Source: a virus
DNA: 51,812 bases
Virus record (IMG/VR): IMGVR_UViG_3300025280_000043
Location: 1 to 51,812 of that record
Strand: one strand, 5' to 3'
Part shown: positions 43,294 through 50,237 of the stretch, piece after piece
Layout: every line of letters begins with the position of its first letter
Position numbering within the stretch: the first letter of the stretch is position 1
Notes under the pieces: generated by a model
Told to the model about the DNA's origin: nothing
Database searches by the model: none
The model's input: only the letters and a program-made list of their open reading frames with translations
Made by a program: the position numbers and the translations under genes

Positions 43294-43482
43294 TTACAAT
43301 CTAATTATTTTTCGACTTGCTTCAAGTTTAGCAGATTTTATGACATTCGTCAAATCGTCCTCTTCTAGTGGACAAATACATCCACCCTTATGACTATTAT
43401 GATCTGGATGTCTATAAGGATTGGCTCCTTCTTGACACCACTTATCCCTGATGTCACAGATATGTTCTACATTTCTAGCCAT
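43294..43482 (-). CDS. Small Cys/His protein reading through a promoter
   Basis: 62 residues from the ATG at 43482 (MARNVEHICDIR), chosen for AGGAAAGAG upstream; the open frame extends further without an SD. CDIRDKWCQEG, HPDHNSHKGGCIC provides several zinc ligands. The C-terminal DLTNVIKSAKLEASRK is encoded by the next promoter. Confidence 0.6.
   Translation of the reverse strand: MARNVEHICDIRDKWCQEGANPYRHPDHNSHKGGCICPLEEDDLTNVIKSAKLEASRKIIRL
43325..43353 (-). promoter_or_regulatory. Family promoter embedded in the 3' end of a gene
   Basis: Leftward TTGACG (43348-43353), 17 bases ending TCTGC, TAAACT (43325-43330), then TGAAGCAAGTCGAAAAA. It overlaps the last 20 codons of the 43294-43482 gene. 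Confidence 0.8.
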
Positions 43483-43498
43483 TACTCTTTCCTCTTTC

Positions 43499-43753
43499 CT
43501 AATGGTATAAAATAGATTCACCAGCAAGAGTAGTAAATAAAGGACGCTTACCAGTTAGGTCGGATAATAAGGATATCATAGCCATCTGGTGTGGAACTTT
43601 ACAGACTGTTGTATTGGCCTCTTCCCAACCCCCTTGAGTACCTTTCCATGTAATATATACTGTGTAGGCACTAGACCCATCATGCTCTATAACAATGTTG
43701 TCGTGTGTCCATGTTCCCTTTGGCTGTGCAATAAATACTGCTTCAGTTTCCAT
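43499..43753 (-). CDS. Hypothetical protein
   Basis: 84 residues, beta-rich (VFIAQPKGTWTHDNIVIEHDGSSAYTVYITWKG). First gene after about 510 bases of untranslated leader from promoter 44273-44301. SD AAAGAGGAAA is rather far from the ATG. Function unknown. Confidence 0.65.
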   Translation of the reverse strand: METEAVFIAQPKGTWTHDNIVIEHDGSSAYTVYITWKGTQGGWEEANTTVCKVPHQMAMISLLSDLTGKRPLFTTLAGESILYH

Positions 43754-44272
43754 GTGTTGATGTTTCCTCTTTTATATTTTATTAGCAGGGAATGCATAGC
43801 CTGTGGTTGACAACCGCACAGGGACTGTTCATACTGGCTCTCTGGATACAGACGGATTGACGGTCAACAAGCGGTACGCAAGTAAACGTGAACCTAGAAT
43901 TGCCTAAGACATTAACAGTTCTGCGTTCTAGATTTATCCGTCCTTCGTACTTTGTGATACAACGTATGCACGGTACACTGGATACAACAGTAGTAAAATC
44001 AGTATGGATATAGGTATAATACAATCCACAAGCTATACATCCCCCTAACCTATCCCTGCACCTAAATAATATTCGATTATGCAGGGAGGCTATGCTTTCA
44101 CGTATTAGCTATTAGAGAGTAAGCATTTATCCTTGCCTTCGTCAAGGTTTAGATTTTACGACTATTCTAATAACGTTCTTAGCCTAGTAGCTTATCTCTC
44201 AATACTGGTTTATTACGAATATATAATTACATCTCACACCTCCACAAAATGCCGTTTTTCGACCGCTTCATT
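43754..44272 (-). ncRNA. Candidate structured non-coding RNA or long leader
   Basis: About 520 bases without a credible gene, downstream of a good promoter (44273-44301). Paired segments seen by eye: CCTGTG-GTTG / CAAC-CG-CACAGG (43800-43822); CTAGAA/TTCTAG (43894-43931); CCCTGCA/TGCAGGG (44054-44086); and a three-way-junction layout in which GAGAG.AAGC (44115-44124) pairs with GCTT..CTCTC (44190-44200), enclosing hairpins CCTTG/CAAGG (44131-44147) and TTAGA/TCTAA (44149-44170). An 80-codon minus frame here begins with TTG and has no SD. Could be an independent RNA or a regulatory leader of the 43753 gene. Confidence 0.5.
44227..44242 (-). promoter_or_regulatory. Shine-Dalgarno followed by ATG-TAA start-stop
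   Basis: GGAGGTGTGAG-ATG-TAA at the beginning of the long untranslated transcript. A nearly identical GGAGGTGTAGAT-ATG-TAA occurs at 46028. A ribosome could initiate and terminate at once. Confidence 0.5.
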
Positions 44273-44301
44273 AGTTTAGCATGTTTCGACGTTTGTGGCA
44301 A
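44273..44301 (-). promoter_or_regulatory. Family promoter for the RNA candidate and 43753 gene
   Basis: Leftward TTGCCA (44296-44301), 17 bases ending CATGC, TAAACT (44273-44278), then AATGAAGCGGTCGAAAAACG; preceded by GGGGAT. Confidence 0.8.
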
Positions 44302-44313
44302 ATCCCCACTGCT

Positions 44314-44589
44314 CTAATTCGATAGAGGATGGTCGGGTATAAGATAGGGTATAGTATTCATGTGAAAAGGGTCTTCAGATATTATTTGCTCACGTAAATG
44401 TTCTTGTTTCATGTGCAGTACTTGAAGGTGTAGGAACGTGAAGTATTGTTGTACTATCGTTTCCCATATCCAATTAGGTAACAGCACTCCCGCATAATCA
44501 GACATCGCTTTAGATAATGACTGTACTGCTAAGTACGGATCATGAGGGAAAAAAGGTAACATCAATTGTTCAGCGTCTTTAGTATCCAT
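44314..44589 (-). CDS. Hypothetical helical protein
   Basis: 91 residues, largely helical, with aromatic and His residues (LPNWIWETIVQQYFTFLHLQVLHMKQEHLREQ). Not recognised. Its leader contains a pseudoknot-like element 33 bases upstream of the ATG; SD GCAGGAAT. Confidence 0.65.
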   Translation of the reverse strand: MDTKDAEQLMLPFFPHDPYLAVQSLSKAMSDYAGVLLPNWIWETIVQQYFTFLHLQVLHMKQEHLREQIISEDPFHMNTIPYLIPDHPLSN

Positions 44590-44621
44590 ATATTCCTGCA
44601 GCGTTTATAGTCTATAAAATA

Positions 44622-44649
44622 GAGCAGTTTTCTGTCATGCTCAGGACAG
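44622..44649 (-). ncRNA. Pseudoknot-like element, copy 4
   Basis: Leftward: CTGTC (44649-44645) pairs with GACAG, and GAGCA with TGCTC (ending at 44622); linker AAAAC. Stem 1 is the mirror choice of bases compared with copies 2 and 5, yet stays complementary. It lies between an AGTATAATAG box (44669-44678) and the 44589 gene. Confidence 0.65.
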
Positions 44650-44668
44650 CACCCTCACCTTGCTCTTT

Positions 44669-44678
44669 CTATTATACT
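44669..44678 (-). promoter_or_regulatory. AGTATAATAG box upstream of pseudoknot copy 4
   Basis: Overlaps the stop of the DUF932 gene by two bases. The same box followed by a pseudoknot occurs at 50497-50506, so the box, pseudoknot and gene form a repeated arrangement. Confidence 0.4.
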
Positions 44679-45735
44679 AACTATTAGTTACTAATTGTCT
44701 AGCAGTTGAAAAAGCCCTAGCCTTAGCATCTGCCCTAGAGCCAAACAATGCGGTAGCAGAATTAGCGTGGCCCTTCCTATAGTCTTCTGTTTCTACAATC
44801 GCTTGCCATATAGCCCAAGGAGTACGAGCAAGATTACTAAACTCATCGTTGAAAGCAGTATAACGTTCCCTTGCTCCATTACGAATCAATTCTATTCTCT
44901 CTACTCGTTTCTCATATTCTTCTTGCAATTCTTTCTTGTCACCAAGAAGTTTCATCCACACACCAGTAGGGACATCATCAGCAGTGATATCCTTTGAAAG
45001 AGATAATCGTCTGGGCTGAGAAGCGTCAGGATATGCAGACTTCAAAACTCTCTCCACATCTGTGTCCTCTATAGTAGTTGTATTAAGAGTGTTCATAACA
45101 GCAATAGCTTCATCCTTTGCTGAACTCATTTGATTAAACAATCCTATGTACCACTCTGTATCCGATTCAATTCTCCTAGTATGGGTAAGCCTTACTGAAA
45201 TCTTAGCATTTGCCAACCCCGCCGTAAGTGTATTCTGACACACAACTCGTACAGGAGTAAAAGCAATTTGCAATGCACCCATACCATCACGATGGTCAGT
45301 AACGAGGAAGTATAGTTTATGGTCTTCACCACAAATCTTACTATCCCCTGCATCTAAGGTCATGAAGATTTTCTCTCCATAACCTATTGCACCTATGGTT
45401 TCCACAGGATACTTTTCTGTTACAGGGTCTAACATCCTACCCAAATCCACAGCTTGAATAGGAGTCCACTCTTTTCCTACTATAGACAATACTCTATATT
45501 CATCGTCGTCTTTTACAGGTTCTCGCACAACTGCAAAATTATTAGTAGGTACAAGGTCTATAGTCTCTCCTTTATCTATCTGAACTACTACAGGATGTTT
45601 TGCAATATGAAAATCAATACCTGCTTTACGAATAGCCTGACTCATAGACATAGGCTCTTCAAATACTTGTCCAATCCTATGCCATGCAGGTGTGCGCCTT
45701 CCTAGAAATCTATCACCAAAAATCGATGCTGACAT
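44677..45735 (-). CDS. DUF932 (phage/plasmid-like, TIGR03299-type) protein
   Basis: 352 residues. The N-terminus RRTPAWHRIGQVFEEPMSMSQAI, the middle LYFLVTDHRDGMGALQIAFTPVRVVCQNTLTAGLANA and the C-terminal helical part (WAIWQAIVETEDYRKG) are the signature of this family, which is common on phages and plasmids and of unsettled function (sometimes linked to recombination or anti-restriction). It is the largest gene of the 36.9-51.3 kb region. SD AAGGAGC. Confidence 0.88.
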   Translation of the reverse strand: MSASIFGDRFLGRRTPAWHRIGQVFEEPMSMSQAIRKAGIDFHIAKHPVVVQIDKGETIDLVPTNNFAVVREPVKDDDEYRVLSIVGKEWTPIQAVDLGRMLDPVTEKYPVETIGAIGYGEKIFMTLDAGDSKICGEDHKLYFLVTDHRDGMGALQIAFTPVRVVCQNTLTAGLANAKISVRLTHTRRIESDTEWYIGLFNQMSSAKDEAIAVMNTLNTTTIEDTDVERVLKSAYPDASQPRRLSLSKDITADDVPTGVWMKLLGDKKELQEEYEKRVERIELIRNGARERYTAFNDEFSNLARTPWAIWQAIVETEDYRKGHANSATALFGSRADAKARAFSTARQLVTNS

Positions 45736-45753
45736 TATATTAGCTCCTTTATA

Positions 45754-45975
45754 CTAAATTATATTATTTGAGTCGTCTTCTATACTCTCTGCTTCATATA
45801 GATTTGTTTCTATTCTATAGAGAAGTTCTATATCCTCTTGGAGAGCTTCTAGTGTGCTTACGGCTCTATCTCTTACATCCTCTGCCGTAGCCATTATATC
45901 TTCAACCTTTAGCTGTACGTCCTCTAAGTTGCTTACACTATCCTGTATGCTTTTTACTATTTCTTGTATACCCAC
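45754..45975 (-). CDS. Small coiled-coil protein with GTG start
   Basis: 73 residues, acidic coiled coil over nearly the whole length (VKSIQDSVSNLEDVQLKVEDI, VSTLEALQEDIELLYRIETNL). The start is GTG with AAAGGAG seven bases upstream. Function unknown; probable oligomer. Confidence 0.65.
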   Translation of the reverse strand: MGIQEIVKSIQDSVSNLEDVQLKVEDIMATAEDVRDRAVSTLEALQEDIELLYRIETNLYEAESIEDDSNNII

Positions 45976-46027
45976 GATTTACTCCTTTATGTACTAAACA
46001 TACTTTGATATTGAACATCCTCGATAA

Positions 46028-46045
46028 TTACATATCTACACCTCC
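46028..46045 (-). promoter_or_regulatory. Second SD-ATG-TAA start-stop element
   Basis: GCGGAGGTGTAGAT-ATG-TAA in the leader of the 45975 gene, matching the 44227 element in SD, spacing and following TTAT. The real start follows about 50 bases later. Confidence 0.5.
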
Positions 46046-46078
46046 GCAAAAGCGAATCGGTTTTTTCAACGCAACCTT

Positions 46079-46108
46079 AGTTTAACACAAGCGTAAAACT
46101 TTTGTCAA
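46079..46108 (-). promoter_or_regulatory. Family promoter for the 45975 gene
   Basis: Leftward TTGACA (46103-46108), 18 bases ending TTGTGT, TAAACT (46079-46084), preceded by TAGGGAT. Confidence 0.85.
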
Positions 46109-46112
46109 ATCC

Positions 46113-46355
46113 CTAGAGCAGGGAATCCCATAATCGTAGATTATATGAGAAATAACCAAAGGCTTCACCATTTCTATAGAGTACAGGATTTGTCCAATTG
46201 CCGCCACCAACCATCCAGAAACTTTGCCACTTAGAAATCTTATCACGGACTTCATCTATTGTAATTCCCCAAAAATCTTCAGGGTCTGTGATAGGCGTAT
46301 ACTGTTGTTTATCTACATTCCCTACTGTTTTAACTGTTGTTGTGTAAACGTCCAT
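46113..46355 (-). CDS. Hypothetical small protein
   Basis: 80 residues from the ATG at 46355 (MDVYTTTVKTVGNV), preferred because GGAGGGAAGG lies just upstream; an ATG 15 bases earlier lacks an SD. The C-terminus WTNPVLYRNGEAFGYFSYNLRLWDS is beta-rich. Function unknown. Confidence 0.65.
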   Translation of the reverse strand: MDVYTTTVKTVGNVDKQQYTPITDPEDFWGITIDEVRDKISKWQSFWMVGGGNWTNPVLYRNGEAFGYFSYNLRLWDSLL

Positions 46356-46373
46356 TATCCTTCCCTCCATTCT

Positions 46374-46628
46374 CTATAACTTATCTCTAACTTCTTCACT
46401 AATTTTTCGTATACGAATATTCTCATCTCTGATACATTCTGTATCTTTCCGAATAATAATAGTTTCTGCTAAGATACCTTTCGTATCGTTCCTAATAGTA
46501 ATAGTTTCCTGTAGAATAGATTTAGTTAAACCTACTAATCTAAAGGAAAGATAGGCAATATAGATATTAAGTATACCCACAATTCCCATACCTATAACCG
46601 ATAGAATTATAAAATATCCCATTGTCAT
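46374..46628 (-). CDS. Single-span membrane protein with coiled tail
   Basis: 84 residues. Residues 4-32 are hydrophobic (YFIILSVIGMGIVGILNIYIAYLSF, in part), followed by a repeating stretch of the form ETITIRNDTKGIL / ETIIIRKDTECIRDE / NIRIRKISEEV, three degenerate heptad-like repeats. Probably membrane-anchored with a cytoplasmic coiled coil, spanin-like or sensor-like in look, but unassigned. Confidence 0.65.
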   Translation of the reverse strand: MTMGYFIILSVIGMGIVGILNIYIAYLSFRLVGLTKSILQETITIRNDTKGILAETIIIRKDTECIRDENIRIRKISEEVRDKL

Positions 46629-46954
46629 TAGTCTCTAGCCTCATAATCATAATCATCTAAATCTGGTTCTTCTACATAATTTTTCCACACTCTGTTCTTA
46701 GGGATTGAAGCTATTCTATTCTGTCTATATGTTTCCAAAACAGTATCCCATATTTCCTGTTCAGTTACAGTACGCCCAATTTTCTTTTCTAATCGTTTCC
46801 AAACTTTCAGAAGTTTCTTTTCCTTTCTCCTAGTTTCAAGCATATTAAATTCTCCATCACAAGCAAGATTTTCCGGCGATAATTTATTACACAACTCTTC
46901 AAACTGTGCTAGATATTTTGATTCGATAATCAACTTGTTCTTTACTGCAATCAT
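46628..46954 (-). CDS. Hypothetical basic helical protein
   Basis: 108 residues from the ATG at 46954 (MIAVKNKLIIES), chosen because AAGGAG lies 10 bases upstream inside the Mom-like gene; the longer frame has no SD. Basic helices (ETRRKEKKLLKVWKRLEKKIG), then an acidic tail (EEPDLDDYDYEARD). It overlaps the Mom-like gene by 56 bases and may be coupled to it. Confidence 0.6.
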   Translation of the reverse strand: MIAVKNKLIIESKYLAQFEELCNKLSPENLACDGEFNMLETRRKEKKLLKVWKRLEKKIGRTVTEQEIWDTVLETYRQNRIASIPKNRVWKNYVEEPDLDDYDYEARD

Positions 46955-47564
46955 AATACGTATACTCCTTATTATCTTTTTTAGGATAGACTTTTGGAAG
47001 CCACTTCGTTTGAAGAGTCTTGTCAAAAACTAATAAATATCTATGTTTTCTTGGTCGGTGTCTCCATTCTCCTTTACTACCTTTTACCTTGCCTCTAGTA
47101 TGTTTAAGAAAAGTGCCATCCTCTTGTTCAAACCACCAATCGCTTTTAGGGTCTGTGAGTCCATAATACATAAAGTTTAAAGATTGATATATATACCCTG
47201 CGTGGTAGCGAGAATCTGCATAGCTAAGAATAGCTCTAACGTCCAGTTCCTTACGTACCTCTTTCATAGCCATTGCTACAAATTGAGACAGTATTAAACT
47301 GCCGTTGGCAGACGGATGTTTTACTAATCGCCCAAGTTCAAGTATACCACGTTGATCGGTTCGTGTCAAACCGAAGCACCCCTTCACCAACTCAGGAACA
47401 GAAGGATTATGAAATATACAGACAGCCTGTAAAACATCATCAATGAATGCACCATAATTATAGCCTGTCCTAAAACCTTTGCTTTCCTTTGTCAAATAAT
47501 GATAGGGATGAAGTAATGATTCTGCTTCCTTCTTTGTTATCTTTCTAACTATAGGCTTACACAT
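46899..47564 (-). CDS. Mom-like GNAT-fold DNA modification protein (putative)
   Basis: 221 residues. HPYHYLTKESKGFRTGYNYGAFID, LQAVCIFHNPSVPE, ILELGRLVKH, SQFVAMAMKEVR, AILSYADSRYHAGYIYQSLNF follow the order of motifs in the Mu Mom family, an acetyltransferase fold that converts adenine to a carbamoylmethyl derivative and protects phage DNA from restriction. The C-terminal 70 residues are basic. No separate hydroxylase or Com-like activator is obvious, although zinc-finger micropeptides are nearby. The family is recognised by pattern memory; the exact chemistry is not shown. Confidence 0.6.
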   Translation of the reverse strand: MCKPIVRKITKKEAESLLHPYHYLTKESKGFRTGYNYGAFIDDVLQAVCIFHNPSVPELVKGCFGLTRTDQRGILELGRLVKHPSANGSLILSQFVAMAMKEVRKELDVRAILSYADSRYHAGYIYQSLNFMYYGLTDPKSDWWFEQEDGTFLKHTRGKVKGSKGEWRHRPRKHRYLLVFDKTLQTKWLPKVYPKKDNKEYTYYDCSKEQVDYRIKISSTV

Positions 47565-47778
47565 TAGTGTTATCCCATACAGTGTAATTCATCATTAAGT
47601 CTTCTGAAAGTTCTGGCTCTTGGATATCAATCAGACTTACTGAATTGTCAGACATGAGTCCTTTACACAGTATGGTTTGAAGTATGCCCTCTTTGTCATA
47701 TCCATAACTCACTGGCTCAAGCCACTCGAACCCTAGTACCGTATCCTCTTTTCTTCTTGGGTCTAAAACAAGTCTCAT
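47557..47778 (-). CDS. Hypothetical small acidic protein
   Basis: 73 residues from the ATG at 47778 (MRLVLDPRRKEDTVLGFEW). GAGGAG lies 6 bases upstream, while the longer frame from 47811 would overlap the previous gene without an SD. It overlaps the Mom-like start by 8 bases. Function unknown. Confidence 0.65.
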   Translation of the reverse strand: MRLVLDPRRKEDTVLGFEWLEPVSYGYDKEGILQTILCKGLMSDNSVSLIDIQEPELSEDLMMNYTVWDNTNV

Positions 47779-47779
47779 C

Positions 47780-47977
47780 TTACTCTCCTCTTTTATAGGT
47801 TTCAACCTCATATAAGGTACTCACCGTATCTCCATGAGGATCATATTGCATAGGGCCTTCATAGTCTCCTATATGCTCTCGTACAATTTCTTCGGCTTCT
47901 GTAACACTATCTGCTTCTATTTTAGCAATACCAGAAACATGATATCTCTTGCTCCAATATACTTTATAGTTTGGCAT
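47780..47977 (-). CDS. Hypothetical small protein
   Basis: 65 residues (YKVYWSKRYHVSGIAKIEADSVTEAEEIVREHIGDYEG), a beta-beta-alpha start like many small phage domains of the form YxVxWxxxxxVxGxxxIEAxSxxEAE. Function unknown. Overlaps the upstream gene by 14 bases. Confidence 0.65.
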   Translation of the reverse strand: MPNYKVYWSKRYHVSGIAKIEADSVTEAEEIVREHIGDYEGPMQYDPHGDTVSTLYEVETYKRGE

Positions 47978-48164
47978 TTAAGTAGCTCTCTAGTTGATTA
48001 TAAACATTTTGTTTGCTTCCCGTAAAACCTAGTTCAGATTTAATAATTGCATAACAGCTACGTCCTTTATTAGTCATTCGTATACCTTTTAACTCTAACT
48101 TTAAACCACTAAGCAATGTATGTAATCTAAATAAAGGAATTAGGTCACCAGTTATAATTGTCAT
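47964..48164 (-). CDS. Hypothetical small protein
   Basis: 66 residues from the ATG at 48164 (MTIITGDLIPLFRLHTLLSGLKLELKGIRM), preferred over 48212 because AAGGAG lies 9 bases upstream. GRSCYAIIKSELGFTGSKQNVYNQLESYL looks like a compact helical domain. Function unknown. Confidence 0.65.
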   Translation of the reverse strand: MTIITGDLIPLFRLHTLLSGLKLELKGIRMTNKGRSCYAIIKSELGFTGSKQNVYNQLESYLNAKL

Positions 48165-48177
48165 CGTTATACTCTCC

Positions 48178-48462
48178 TTAGCGCAAATATAGAGGAGACT
48201 GAATTCCCCCAACTTTGCACCAACTATTAACTTTCTCTTTACTTCCCCAACATCCAGTTGGAGCTTCCCAGTAAATCCATTTCACAATTTCCTGTAAACG
48301 TGGAAGGTTCTTACTATCTGCTCTGGCAAAAGCTCCCACTAAATCATTTTCAAGACAGGCCATAAGAAAGCCACCTGCCTCAATACCCCTTTCAACATAT
48401 TGTTGCATACTGCCCTGCAAACCTTCAGGTAGTAGAGAATAATGGTAAATATCTATACTCAT
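48178..48462 (-). CDS. Hypothetical small protein
   Basis: 94 residues (QQYVERGIEAGGFLMACLENDLVGAFARAD) with an AGGFL...NDLVGA pattern seen in small phage proteins of unknown function. It lies 26 bases downstream of the tRNA gene and may be expressed from the same transcript. Confidence 0.65.
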   Translation of the reverse strand: MSIDIYHYSLLPEGLQGSMQQYVERGIEAGGFLMACLENDLVGAFARADSKNLPRLQEIVKWIYWEAPTGCWGSKEKVNSWCKVGGIQSPLYLR

Positions 48463-48488
48463 ATCTATGTCCCCCTTATACTTCTTTT

Positions 48489-48572
48489 TGGTGCCTCTGG
48501 AAGGAATCGAACCTTCACGCCTTTTGGCACTTGGGCTTAAACCAAGCGTGTCTACCGTTCCACCACAGAGGC
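48489..48572 (-). tRNA. tRNA-Leu(UAA)
   Basis: 84 bases with CCA encoded. Acceptor GCCTCTG pairs with CAGAGGC (7 bp), discriminator A. Anticodon stem CTTGG/CCAAG with loop TTTAAGC, anticodon TAA reading UUA. Long variable arm TGCC-AAAA-GGCG and T arm GAAGG-TTCGATT-CCTTC. UUA is a common codon in this AT-rich genome, so the tRNA probably supports late translation. Confidence 0.95.
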
Positions 48573-48583
48573 TTTAAAAAATA

Positions 48584-48608
48584 GGGGGGGGATTTTTATA
48601 TCCCCCCC
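48584..48608 (-). terminator. Intrinsic terminator between 48641 gene and tRNA
   Basis: A GGGGGGGAT/ATCCCCCCC-type stem with an A/T loop. On the minus strand it is followed by CTATTTTTT, as expected for a leftward terminator. Confidence 0.75.
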
Positions 48609-48640
48609 ATATATATATACCTACGAATGATGTGTATTAT

Positions 48641-49150
48641 TTACTTATTTACATCTATAGTGATATCAATTTCATCCGAAATTACCGTATCAAAATTAAC
48701 TTGAACATCTTTAAGTAGGTAATCTATCTGCACATCTCTACTCTCTTGTTCAAGCTCATCAGCATACAGTAATGCACAAACTTTACGTTTTAAATTATAG
48801 CCTACAGGTTCATCTCCAATTTTAATAAACGATGATGCTACCTCCCTAATCATAAAGAGTTCTGTAATATCTATCTCAAACGTATACTCTTTACCTTGAT
48901 TTTCCTGTTTTGTAGTATAGACCACAGCTTTACCAATCTTGTCCATTAAGTCCAATGGTACGGCTAGTCCTGCAGTCATTTGTACAGGTCGCATAGAAAA
49001 TACTCGCTGTTCATCTCCTTCTCGTTCAACCATTAAAGTCAGACTATCATCTAAAAACAATGCTTCATTTCTAGATAAACTGAACGATAATTCTTTTTCC
49101 AGTTCTTCATAATCATGTTCCTCTAAGGGAGTATTATTTTCTTCTACCAT
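48641..49150 (-). CDS. Hypothetical protein
   Basis: 169 residues from the ATG at 49150 (MVEENNTPLEEHDYEEL), which follows AAGGAGGAG; the upstream ATG at 49165 overlaps the previous stop and has a weaker site. Acidic; the middle LDLMDKIGKAVVYTTKQ and EYTFEIDITELFMIREVASSFIKI looks like a small alpha/beta domain. Function unknown. Confidence 0.7.
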   Translation of the reverse strand: MVEENNTPLEEHDYEELEKELSFSLSRNEALFLDDSLTLMVEREGDEQRVFSMRPVQMTAGLAVPLDLMDKIGKAVVYTTKQENQGKEYTFEIDITELFMIREVASSFIKIGDEPVGYNLKRKVCALLYADELEQESRDVQIDYLLKDVQVNFDTVISDEIDITIDVNK

Positions 49151-49164
49151 ATACTCCTCCTTCA

Positions 49165-49296
49165 TTACCTTTTATAAAAGGTCTCCTGTATTTGATTACA
49201 GCGGGAACATCTAATAATATCTTTAAGTATATATACTTCTAATACATTATTTGAATGACCCCTTCGTCTACATATAAATTTCTTTAACATACGCAT
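49165..49296 (-). CDS. 43-residue protein with cysteine pair
   Basis: MRMLKKFICRRRGHSNN...RCSRCNQIQETFYKR. C9, H14 and the CSRC pair could bind one zinc. The stop overlaps the next start (TAATG). Function unknown; small basic zinc-ribbon proteins recur in this region. Confidence 0.55.
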   Translation of the reverse strand: MRMLKKFICRRRGHSNNVLEVYILKDIIRCSRCNQIQETFYKR

Positions 49297-49298
49297 TA

Positions 49299-49478
49299 TT
49301 AAGTTACTTCCTCAGCTTCGTAGTCTTCAAGCCTTCGCAACTTCTTTTTTAGTTTAGACCACTCACGAGATTGTTTAGAATCTTTTTGAAGGGTTTTACG
49401 AAACGGCTTACTTAAGTTTTTCAGATACCGTTTAGATGTTGTTTTTCTCTCTCGACTTGACCAATTATGATTATCCAT
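49299..49478 (-). CDS. 59-residue very basic protein
   Basis: MDNHNWSSRERKTTSKRYLKN..., Lys/Arg-rich with an acidic end (DYEAEEVT). It overlaps the preceding gene by 8 bases and ends 3 bases before the next start. Probably nucleic-acid binding by charge; no motif. Confidence 0.6.
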   Translation of the reverse strand: MDNHNWSSRERKTTSKRYLKNLSKPFRKTLQKDSKQSREWSKLKKKLRRLEDYEAEEVT

Positions 49479-49644
49479 AATTCTTTTCTTTTAGTCGAAA
49501 CTCTAGTAAATCAATCTTATCTTGAATGTCTATCAATTTTTGCATTACCTCCTGATGTGTTTCATGCATGAGTCTTTCAGTACTGTCTAATCTTATATTA
49601 AACTCCTGTGTATGAATCAACATCTGTTCTGTTACGCCACTCAT
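49471..49644 (-). CDS. 57-residue coiled-coil protein
   Basis: MSGVTEQMLIHTQEFNIRLD..., nearly all helix with heptads (VMQKLIDIQDKIDLLEFRL). SD AAGGAG; a TATAAT-type box (49656-49664) immediately upstream. Function unknown. Confidence 0.6.
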   Translation of the reverse strand: MSGVTEQMLIHTQEFNIRLDSTERLMHETHQEVMQKLIDIQDKIDLLEFRLKEKNYG

Positions 49645-49756
49645 TTCTCTCTCCTTATTATACTATTTAAAACTGACCTACTTTATTTTTTTCGTTTTGA
49701 AACCTTCCCTGTAACTAGTTTCCACATTGGTATACTTCAGGTTCTTTTCTCTATAA

Positions 49757-49981
49757 CTACCTCTTTCTCCAGTTTAACCAATCTTTATTTGCCACAGGCT
49801 TCCCATCATTTAATACACTTTTTATCAATAATCCATTTTTAATGGCTATCTCCAAACCTATTATATGGATCATATCATTTAGGATATCAGCAATGTGACT
49901 AACATCAAAGTCAGCACCTAGTGTATAAATCTGTCCTGTATCTGAATCCCATACTGTTAAGCTCCATATATCTATAGTCAT
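49757..49981 (-). CDS. Hypothetical small protein
   Basis: 74 residues (MTIDIWSLTVWDSDTGQIYTLGADFDVSHIADILNDMIHIIG): beta then helix. It abuts the upstream gene's stop (TAATG overlap). The following 49645-49756 is gene-poor. Function unknown. Confidence 0.65.
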   Translation of the reverse strand: MTIDIWSLTVWDSDTGQIYTLGADFDVSHIADILNDMIHIIGLEIAIKNGLLIKSVLNDGKPVANKDWLNWRKR

Positions 49982-50223
49982 TAAAATAACTTTAATTGAA
50001 CAGGTTCTTTCTCAACTACAGCTTCCCATTTCTTCCATGGCATATCGTTATACTTTAAGAGAGGTTGGCTAGAAAAATCTATATTAGACATTACATCATA
50101 AAGTTCTTCTACAGTTTCTCTAAGTAACTTATTCTCTACTCTTAGTTCACCATTTAACTTTCTATGTTCTTCATTTGTTTGCAACAATAAATCCATGTCT
50201 GTCCATTGCATTTCATGATCCAT
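49981..50223 (-). CDS. Small coiled-coil protein
   Basis: 80 residues from the ATG at 50223 (MDHEMQWTDMDLLLQ), chosen for AAGGAGG upstream. Residues 18-45 form a coiled coil (LRVENKLLRETVEELYDVM). Function unknown. Confidence 0.65.
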   Translation of the reverse strand: MDHEMQWTDMDLLLQTNEEHRKLNGELRVENKLLRETVEELYDVMSNIDFSSQPLLKYNDMPWKKWEAVVEKEPVQLKLF

Positions 50224-50237
50224 GCGTATTGTCCTCC

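Noticed and set aside
43782-44024. 80-codon minus-strand Cys-containing frame
   Set aside because: Starts with TTG without SD, and its DNA forms the paired segments of the RNA candidate. An RNA gene explains the region better.
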